Shown: positions 55,715 to 64,000 of the stretch, one piece after another | How positions within the stretch are numbered: position 1 is the stretch's first letter | Layout of the letters: each line of letters opens with the position of its first letter | Made by a program: the position numbers and the translations under genes | The notes under the pieces: model-generated | Told to the model about the DNA's origin: nothing | Seen by the model: only the letters and a program-made list of their open reading frames with translations | Databases searched by the model: none | Origin: Patiria pectinifera | Taxonomy: Eukaryota > Echinodermata > Asteroidea > Valvatida > Asterinidae | Direction of reading: 5' to 3' | DNA: 64,000 bases | NCBI GenBank assembly: GCA_029964075.1 | Contig: CM057141.1 | Coordinates: forward strand, 6,262,001-6,326,000

Positions 55715-57660
55715 CTTCCTTCACAAATACCCCTGGTGGAGCATTGGAGCTTGGTCTCATCAGAAGTAGATGGTTTGGAGTCAATGGCTCTTCGTCACGG
55801 GGGTCCAAGCTGAGCTGTGTGAGCGGTCTTGCGTTATAGCCTCCACTTCAGCGATCAAGGTAGCACCTCATCACATACCACCTGTTCTTGCAGGAGATTC
55901 TTGAGGATCTTTCGAACAGATAACATATCATCCCCTCCCAGACTCCGTTGACTTGCCGTCGGTGGGTTAAATTGCCACTCAATTCCTCGTTGATGAAGAT
56001 AGTCTCCAAACTTCTGCTCGTTCAGTGATGCAACTCACGCTCTCCACCCGTGAAGTTGGTACCATTGTCACTCCTGATCTTTTCTGGTGTACCTCTCCTG
56101 CTGATGAACCGCCGCAAAGCGTTTATGAAGGCGTCTGTGTCGAGTGAGTAAGCAATTTCTATATGTATGGCCCTCATTGTAAGACACGTGAGACACATCC
56201 GTATCTCTTGACATGGCTGCGTCCTTGTTTTAGGCATAGTGGACTGAAGTAATCCACGCCCACGTATGTAAAGGGGGCTTCTCTGGAGTGACTCTTTCTG
56301 CTGGCAGCTCACCCATCCGCTGTTGACAAAGGGCTGCATTTTTTTTCTTGCAACGGAAACACTTTCCAATCAATCGCTTCACTGTAGATCCTCCCTTCAG
56401 TATCCAAAATCTCTCTGTTAGTGACGTCCAGGTCATACCTGCCCCTGAATGACCAACCTTGAGATGATGATATTCGATCAGCAGCCTTGTCACCTGGTGA
56501 TCGCTCGGCAGGATAATTGGATGCTTGATGTCATTTTGGATTGGCGCATTCTCAAGGCGTCCACCTACACGCAGAATTCCATCCACCAAGATGGGGCTCA
56601 CTCTTCTTGGTGGTCCTTCTGTTGTCATCTGCATGAGCCTCAAGTACAGCAATCTCCTTACGGAACGACTGACGCTGGGTGTATTTGATGACGTCTCTCT
56701 CAGCTCTCTGCAACTCTGACAAAGACAGTCTCTCACAACAGAATTCATTGGCATATCCCGTCTACCCTTGGCACGAGCATAGAGATAATCTCTATATCTC
56801 AGCAACCAGGCAACTAGTTCCACGTTCATTTGACTCCAGGATCCGAGTGATCCCGAGGTGAAGAAAATTGTCCAGTCTTACTCCATAGCTGAGATAGCCT
56901 TTAGTCAAGTCCCACGCGCTTACCCGGACACGTGACGCACCCCGGATGCTGACACGTAAAAAGACTAGGACGAGCGGCGTAGCCGCGAGGGCCTTTACCA
57001 TCTCGTAGAGAACGCTTATGTTTTTCTTTACCTTTGTCTACCGATTTGGTAGACATGCATAATGCATTACCCGTTGTGAATTGACCAATGAAAATGCAGA
57101 ATTACTAACGTAAATCATGCAGCCGTCGTCTGACGCACGGCCATGGCACGCGTACTGTTGCTGGTAACCGCAAACCACCGTTAGATGATTGGTTTATATT
57201 GCTTGATTTATATTACGTGAATAAATGAATAAGTGATTAGTTCCACGAGATAGTAAAGGCCCTCGCGGCTTTGCAGCTCGTGCTAGTCTTTTTACGTGCC
57301 AGCATCCAGGGTGCGTTACGTGTCCGGATGGTCTGGGTATAGGCGCGTTGACTAAAGGCTATAGCTGAGAAGGATTGTGTACAGGAGTTCCTGAGTATCT
57401 ACTCAGGAACTCCTGTACACAATCCTTCTCAGCTATGGAGTAAGACTGGACAACTTTCTTCACCTCGGGATCACTTTGCAGAGTATCGGGTAGCTAGTAC
57501 ATCTAGGTAGGGCCCCTTGATTACAACAGGTTGGAGTGGCCAGTGTTGTTCTTCCTTCAACAGGAAATCAGGTCCGTTCAGCCATCGTTGGTTCTTGATC
57601 ATGTCGTCTGCAGTCAATCCTCGTGAGCCATCATCCGCCGGGTTACTGGCCGACACTTGG
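55715..57660 (-). pseudogene. Degenerate BEL/Pao retrotransposon pol fragment
   Basis: The minus strand, from 57660 downward, reads [20 protein letters not shown] and LNGPDFL, typical of the BEL RNase H-integrase junction. Next comes ELVAWLLRYRDYLYAR; then VDGILRVGGRLENAP, HPIILPSDHQVTRLLIEYHH and VGHSGAGMTWTSL (integrase zinc region). The core part follows ([35 protein letters not shown]), then IEWQFNPPTASQRS and EPLTPNHLL at the C-terminal end. The frame is broken in several places, and no LTRs, gag or reverse transcriptase were found. An inverted duplication and a MITE interrupt it at 56850-57475. Confidence 0.85.
56887..57365. mobile_element. MITE with ~110-bp TIRs inside the BEL fragment
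   Basis: The ends read ATAGCCTTTAGTCAA and its complement, continuing as imperfect TIRs with CCGGACACGT, GACACGTAAAAAGACTAG and CGCGAGGGCCTTTAC. AGCTGAG lies directly on both sides, a likely 7-bp target duplication. Confidence 0.75.
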
Positions 57661-57887
57661 ATGGGTCAGATCCACTCTCTATCCTTGAAACGCGGTTTGA
57701 TTTGCAACAAATGTCTGAAATCTGTGACACTTTGAAATAACAATGTTGATTTAAACCCAAATTAATTTTCACAACTTGCCACTACAAAAAGTATTATCCG
57801 CAGAATCAGGAACCACTGTTGACCTTGTGCAGAGAATAAACAGCTTTAAAATATTTTTTTATTACATATCTGAATAATTTTACCCCC
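57661..57887. other. No gene seen
   Basis: AT-rich flank between the BEL fragment and the dispersed repeat at 57888. No repeat recognised. Confidence 0.35.
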
Positions 57888-58078
57888 TAAAAATAGTTAA
57901 GCGGCTTTGCATATTTCACGTTGATGAGTAGTGCACATACAGTGCATGCCAAAATCTAGTTTTTACCTACCTACCGTGCCAGGCGCCCTTCCTCATCTCC
58001 GGCCGGCTCGCTCCCATTGATCTCCATATACATATGGAGATCAATGCTCGTCCCTTTTTTAAGCGGACCGTTCTCATC
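57888..58078 (-). repeat. Dispersed repeat, second copy of the palindrome-core border element
   Basis: Inverse match to 33695-33872. It also contains its own small palindrome GATCTCCATATACATATGGA. Confidence 0.75.
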
Positions 58079-58635
58079 AAACATCTACGGTGTCACATGA
58101 AAATCCGACTCCTATGAAAATCGGACCCCTTTTTCCCTTTTATTGGTTAATCCCTCGCACGTGACAGGTCACTCGCCCCAAACGATCCTAAAAATAGCGT
58201 AGTATCGTACTCACGCGTGCGCACTACTACCAATGAGTCCACATTTCACGGAGTCGGATATTCACGCTACACCTGCACAAGATGGATTACTCAACGGCAA
58301 AAAGCGTGATCACGTCAGGTAGTAAAGTCCCGGATGTGTAAACATTAGTAATGGCGTTTGCACGTTAATCGTCGCTGTCTTCATCTCAATGTTCGGCAGT
58401 CTAATCACATACAGAATTGTCATTCTTCAAAATCATAACGGTTTAGGAATGGTGATGAACTGAATGAATAAGACTGGTTTTATTCAAATATTGGCCTTCG
58501 GGGAGTAATTGCAGAATACCCCGCCACTCGGAAATACACCCCTAAAATCACTGGCTACGAGGTTGGAATCACTGCAAAAGAAACAATTCAAGTCCATTGC
58601 CAGCTACGCGGATACTGATTGGGGGTCCATTATTT
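58079..58635. other. No gene seen; repeat-flank sequence
   Basis: Contains a direct repeat (CATGAAAATCCGACTCCTATGA followed by GAAAATCGGACCCC type words) near 58095-58130. No coding frame. It precedes the tandem array. Confidence 0.35.
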
Positions 58636-61600
58636 GAGAACGAAGCAACACAAAAGGAACTAGAGCTAATGTGCTTCCCGAAGCACGAATATCAGCCTAA
58701 ATTGCCGTTTTATCGGTTTGTCTGAATACAGACTCGCACTGACCACAAGGTGATCATAGCTAAATGTGGCTGAGATCGGCAAAAGAATGTAAGAGAAACA
58801 ACTATGAACATTTGACATTAAGACTGCCGAAACATTACATAAAATAGCCGTCAAGACAATATATGAAACAATAGTTAATGCCAGTAGATTAATCCACAAA
58901 AACTCTCAAAAATTAATCACAGCAGTAGTGTTACTTATTGGCCTCCGTACTTTTTAATCCACGGCATGAGTATCTGGCTGAACACATGTCTTTACACAGG
59001 TGGCACAGCTGCATGCTATAATAGACCGAAGGAATGCAGTATCAAGACACCACTTCTGCGGTTACAGGCAAAGTGTGTGGAGAGTGTGGCACTGTATGTC
59101 ACACAACATCCACAGTATCGTGGTGGTTTGAAACCTTCCCAGAATTCCTATGTTTTAACATTGCTTTTTACATGCGTTTGAAAAATGAAAAACTTGAAAT
59201 AACTCAACAACAAAATAAGTCAGGAATATGAAATTTGAGAATTAGAGATAAAAAAAATACACTGAACAGGGCTGCAAAGATTTAAAATGTAAAACAGTTT
59301 TTGAATTTGGTTTCATAAAATGACCCCTACTGACCAATAGGTGACCACTGGCCAAATTCTGTGAACAACTTTTGTGAGGCTTGGTCTAAAGATACAACTG
59401 ACCAAGTTTTACATCAATTGGGTCAAGACTGTGGGAGAAGAAGCATTTTGTAAATATTCATTAAATGACCTCTAGTGCCCCTTTAATGACCAGTGGCCGG
59501 ATTTTACGAACATGGCTAGGTAGGGCATGTGACAAGGTTTAATTTGGCCAAGTTTGTTTGAAATCGGCTGAATAGTTAAGGAGTTATGGCCATTTTTATA
59601 TTGGTCACGTGACCGTTTGCCCGAAGAAAGAAAGAAAGAAAGAAACTAGAGCTAATGTGCTTCCCGAAGCACGGATATCAGCCTAAATTGCCATTTTATC
59701 GGTTTGTTTGAATCCTGACTCGCACTGACCACAAGCTGCGCTAAATGTGGCTGAGATCGGCAAAAGAATGTAAGAGAAAAAACTATGAATATTTGACATT
59801 AAGACCGCCGATATATTACAAAAAATAACCGTAAAGACAACACATGAAACAGAAGTTAATACCCGTAGATTAATCCATAAAAACACTCAAAAAATCACCA
59901 CAGCAATAGTGTTATTTATTGGCCTCCGTACTCTTTAATCCACGGTGGAGTATCTGGCTGAACACATTACACAGGTGGTACTACTGCTACAACAGACCAA
60001 AAGTATGCAGTGTTAAGGCCACATAGCGGTTAAGTGCAAAGTCTGTGGAGAGTGTGGCACTGTATGTCACACAACATCCACAGTATCGTGGTGGTTTGAA
60101 ACCTTCCCAGAATTCCTATGTGATTATATTGTTTTTTACATGCGTTTGAAAAATGAAAAACTTGAAATAACTCAACAACCAAATAAGTCAGGAATATGAA
60201 ATTTAGGAATTAGAGATAAAAAAATACACTGAACAGGGCTGCAAAGATTTAAAATGTAAAACAGTTTTTGAATTTTGTTTCATAAAAAGACCCTTACTGA
60301 CCAATAGGTGACCACTGGCCAAATTCTGTGAACAACTTTTGCGAGGCTTGGTCTAAAGATACAACTGACCAAGTTTTACATCAATTGGGTCAAGACTGTG
60401 GGAGAAGAAGCATTTTGTAAATATTCATTAAATGACCTCTAGTGCCCCTTTAATGACCAGTGGCTGGATTTTACGAACATGGCTAGGTAGGGCATGTGAC
60501 AAGGTTTAATTTGGCCAAGTTTGTTTGAAATCGGCTGAATAGTTTAGGAGTTATGGCCATTTGTATATTGGTCACGTGACCGTTTGCCCGAAGAAAGAAA
60601 GAAAGAAAGAACTAGAGCTAATGTGCTTCCCGAAGCACGGATATCAGCCTAAATTGCCGTTTTATCGGTTTGTCTGAATACGGACTTGCACTGACCACAA
60701 GGTGATCATTGCTAAATGTGGCTGAGATCGGCAAAAGAATGTAAGAGGAACAACTATGAACATTTGACATTAAGACTGCCGAAACATTACATAAAATAGC
60801 CGTCAAGACAATATATGAAACAGCAGTTAATGCCAGTAGAATAATCCTCAAAAACTCTCAAAAATTATTCACAGCAGCAGTGTTATTTATTGGCCTCCGT
60901 AGTTTTTAATCCACGGTGGAGTATCTGGCTGAACACATATATCTTTACACAGGTGGCACTGCTGCTATAACAGACCAAAAGTATGCAGTGTCAAGGCCAC
61001 ATAGCGGTTAAGTGCAAAGTCTGTGGAGAGTGTGGCACTGTATGTCACACAACATCCACAGTATCGTGGTGGTTTGAAACCTTCCCAGAATTCCTATGTG
61101 TTTATATTGTTTTTTATGTGTGTTTGAAAAATGAAAAACTTGAAATAACTCGACAACCAAATAAGTCAGGAATATGAAATTTGAGAATTAGAGATAAAAA
61201 AATACACTGAACAGGGCTGCAAAGATTTAAAATGTAAAACAGTTTTTGAATTTGGTTTCATAAAATGACCCCTACTGACCAATAGGTGACCACTGGCCAA
61301 ATTCTGTGAACAACTTTTGTGAGGCTTGGTCTAAAGATACAACTGACCAAGTTTTACATCAATTGGGTCAAGACTGTGGGAGAAGAAGCATTTTGTAAAT
61401 ATTCATTAAATGACCTCTAGTGCCCCTTTAATGACCAGTGGCCGGATTTTACGAACATGGCTAGGTAGGGCATGTGACAAGGTTTAATTTGGCCAAGTTT
61501 GTTTGAAATCGGCTGAATAGTTAAGGAGTTATGGCCATTTTTATATTGGTCACGTGACCGTTTGCCCGAAGAAAGAAAGAAAGAAAGAAACTAGAGCTAA

Positions 61601-63516
61601 TGTGCTTCCCGAAGCACGGATATCAGCCTAAATTGCCATTTTATCGGTTTGTTTGAATCCTGACTCGCACTGACCACAAGCTGCGCTAAATGTGGCTGAG
61701 ATCGGCAAAAGAATGTAAGAGAAAAAACTATGAATATTTGACATTAAGACCGCCGATATATTACAAAAAATAACCGTAAAGACAACACATGAAACAGAAG
61801 TTAATACCCGTAGATTAATCCATAAAAACACTCAAAAAATCACCACAGCAATAGTGTTATTTATTGGCCTCCGTACTCTTTAATCCACGGTGGAGTATCT
61901 GGCTGAACACATTACACAGGTGGTACTACTGCTACAACAGACCAAAAGTATGCAGTGTTAAGGCCACATAGCGGTTAAGTGCAAAGTCTGTGGAGAGTGT
62001 GGCACTGTATGTCACACAACATCCACAGTATCGTGGTGGTTTGAAACCTTCCCAGAATTCCTATGTGATTATATTGTTTTTTTACATGCGTTTGAAAAAT
62101 GAAAAACTTGAAATAACTCAACAACCAAATAAGTCAGGAATATGAAATTTAGGAATTAGAGATAAAAAAATACACTGAACAGGGCTGCAAAGATTTAAAA
62201 TGTAAAACAGTTTTTGAATTTTGTTTCATAAAAAGACCCTTACTGACCAATAGGTGACCACTGGCCAAATTCTGTGAACAACTTTTGCGAGGCTTGGTCT
62301 AAAGATACAACTGACCAAGTTTTACATCAATTGGGTCAAGACTGTGGGAGAAGAAGCATTTTGTAAATATTCATTAAATGACCTCTAGTGCCCCTTTAAT
62401 GACCAGTGGCTGGATTTTACGAACATGGCTAGGTAGGGCATGTGACAAGGTTTAATTTGGCCAAGTTTGTTTGAAATCGGCTGAATAGTTTAGGAGTTAT
62501 GGCCATTTGTATATTGGTCACGTGACCGTTTGCCCGAAGAAAGAAAGAAAGAAAGAAAGAACTAGAGCTAATGTGCTTCCCGAAGCACGGATATCAGCCT
62601 AAATTGCCGTTTTATCGGTTTGTCTGAATACGGACTTGCACTGACCACAAGGTGATCATTGCTAAATGTGGCTGAGATCGGCAAAAGAATGTAAGAGGAA
62701 CAACTATGAACATTTGACATTAAGACTGCCGAAACATTACATAAAATAGCCGTCAAGACAATATATGAAACAGCAGTTAATGCCAGTAGAATAATCCTCA
62801 AAAACTCTCAAAAATTATTCACAGCAGCAGTGTTATTTATTGGCCTCCGTAGTTTTTAATCCACGGTGGAGTATCTGGCTGAACACATATATCTTTACAC
62901 AGGTGGCACTGCTGCTATAACAGACCAAAAGTATGCAGTGTCAAGGCCACATAGCGGTTAAGTGCAAAGTCTGTGGAGAGTGTGGCACTGTATGTCACAC
63001 AACATCCACAGTATCGTGGTGGTTTGAAACCTTCCCAGAATTCCTATGTGTTTATATTGTTTTTTATGTGTGTTTGAAAAATGAAAAACTTAAAATAACT
63101 CAACAACCAAATAAGTCAGGAATATGAAATTTGAGAATTAGAGATACAAAAATACACTGAACAGGGCTGCAAAGATTTAAAATGTAAAACAGTTTTTGAA
63201 TTTTTTTCATAAAATGACCCCTACTGACCAATAGGTGACCATTGGCCAAATTCTGTGAACAAGTTTTGTGAGGCTTGGTCTAAAGATACAACTGACCAAG
63301 TTTGACATCAATTGGGTCAAGACTGTGGGAGAAGAAGCACTTTGTAAATATTCATTAAATGACCTCTAGTGCCCCTTTAATGACCAGTGGCCGGATTTTA
63401 CGAACATGGCTAGGTAGGGCATGTGACAAGGTTTAATTTGGCCAAGTTTGTTTGAAGTCGGCCAACTAGTTTAGGAGTTATGGCCATTTCTTCATTGGTC
63501 ACGTGACCGTTTGCCC

Positions 63517-63545
<29 letters not shown>
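58636..63545. repeat. Tandem array of ~975-bp monomers in A/B order (~1.95-kb superunit)
   Basis: Five monomers begin CTAGAGCTAATGTGCTTCCC near 58658, 59646, 60611, 61596 and 62568. Each ends in a GAAA microsatellite after GGTCACGTGACCGTTTGCCC. Monomers 1, 3 and 5 (A type) carry CACAAGGTGATCAT; monomers 2 and 4 (B type) carry CACAAGCTGCGCTAAATG. Copies two apart are near identical; neighbours differ more. Short hydrophobic minus-strand frames recur in each unit but show no family signature. Confidence 0.88.
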
Positions 63546-63547
<2 letters not shown>

Positions 63548-63690
63548 CTGGACGATCACAGTATATCAGCGTGCTGCGCACGGCTGATATAAAGAAACCG
63601 GACGATCACAGTATATCAGTGTGCTCCGCACGGCTGATATAACTGGACGATCACAGTATATCAGCGTGCTGCGCACGGCTGATATAATGG
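63546..63690. repeat. Three tandem ~47-bp palindromic units
   Basis: Each unit reads GGACGATCACAGTATATCAG followed by a GTGCGCAC-like turn (GTGCTGCGCACG) and CTGATATAA. TATATCAG...CTGATATA pairs within each unit. Confidence 0.8.
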
Positions 63691-64000
63691 GAGTTGCTGA
63701 AAAAAATTGTAAGTCCAAACCAACTACCCTGTTGGCGGCTACGAGGCTACGGAGTGGGAGTCCCTTGAATATGCTTGAGAACGAAGCAACACAAAAGGAA
63801 TGGGAGTTGCTGAAAAAATTCTAAGTCCAAACCAACTACCGCGGTCACGAAGTGGGAGTGCAATGGAGCATGACGCATAGTACATTCAAGGGTGCAGACC
63901 AGTAAATCGGTCCGAAATTGCCTGCGCCGGCCAAATCACGATTTGCATGCCCTCAAAATCTTCGGTATTTGAGCATGCTGTGGGCCATGAACTTCAGGGT
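63691..64000. other. Array border; no gene seen
   Basis: ATGGGAGTTGCTGAAAAAA and CTAAGTCCAAACCAACTACC words occur twice (63687, 63800). GAGAACGAAGCAACACAAAA at 63778 also occurs at the other border of the array (58637), so the same sequence brackets the tandem array. Confidence 0.5.

Noticed and set aside
58666..62801. Repeated 67-77 codon hydrophobic frames on the minus strand in the tandem array
   Set aside because: Each is one per monomer and changes length between A and B types. The conservation is that of the repeat itself.

Overview
The window is eukaryotic nuclear DNA: genes are split by GT/AG introns, and most of the sequence is introns and mobile elements. SRCR receptor genes, a nose-resistant-to-fluoxetine (NRF-6) type acyltransferase, tRNA-headed SINEs, many hAT- and TTAA-type MITEs, Gypsy and BEL elements and foldback elements with tandem-repeat termini suggest a marine deuterostome. 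An echinoderm is my first guess, with amphioxus or a hemichordate possible; this is inference, because no species marker is present.

Layout. 1-10.2 kb: the first nine coding exons of an acyltransferase-3/NRF-6-like gene on the minus strand; its 3' part lies off the left edge. Its introns hold SINEs, an 8-bp-TSD hAT MITE and TTAA-flanked MITEs. 10.2-14.2 kb: AT-rich intergenic DNA with two more TTAA MITEs. 14.2-15.2 kb: a two-exon small heat shock protein with a His/Gly-rich N-terminus (minus). 15.2-16.6 kb: intergenic, with a tRNA-like SINE.

16.6-53.2 kb: a large head-to-head inverted duplication. Each arm carries the same seven-exon gene: signal peptide, three SRCR domains, one transmembrane helix and a proline-rich tail with two PPxY motifs. 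The left copy runs on the minus strand (33.6 to 16.6 kb) and the right copy on the plus strand (37.6 to 53.2 kb). The 3.8 kb between them is almost entirely two adjoining foldback elements with compound tandem-repeat termini. Near the centre the arms are about 99% identical; divergence rises outward. The SRCR3 exons differ almost only at amino-acid-changing sites. Each copy has a mobile element in a different coding exon: a tandem-repeat TIR element in the left signal-peptide exon (6-bp TSD), and a Gypsy element with apparently identical LTRs in the right tail exon (5-bp TSD). In both cases the other arm preserves the empty site.

53.2-64 kb: repeats only. In order: a dispersed MITE, a tandem duplication of a hairpin element, a degenerate BEL/Pao pol fragment (minus) with its own inverted duplication and a nested MITE, then a tandem array of ~975-bp monomers in an alternating A/B (about 1.95 kb) order.

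Candidate for the 'exciting system': the SRCR pair, in which gene conversion, diversifying change in SRCR3 and reciprocal transposon disruption all appear to act around a foldback-element core. Exon coordinates were derived by hand from splice signals and reading-frame continuity. Substitution counts are by eye.
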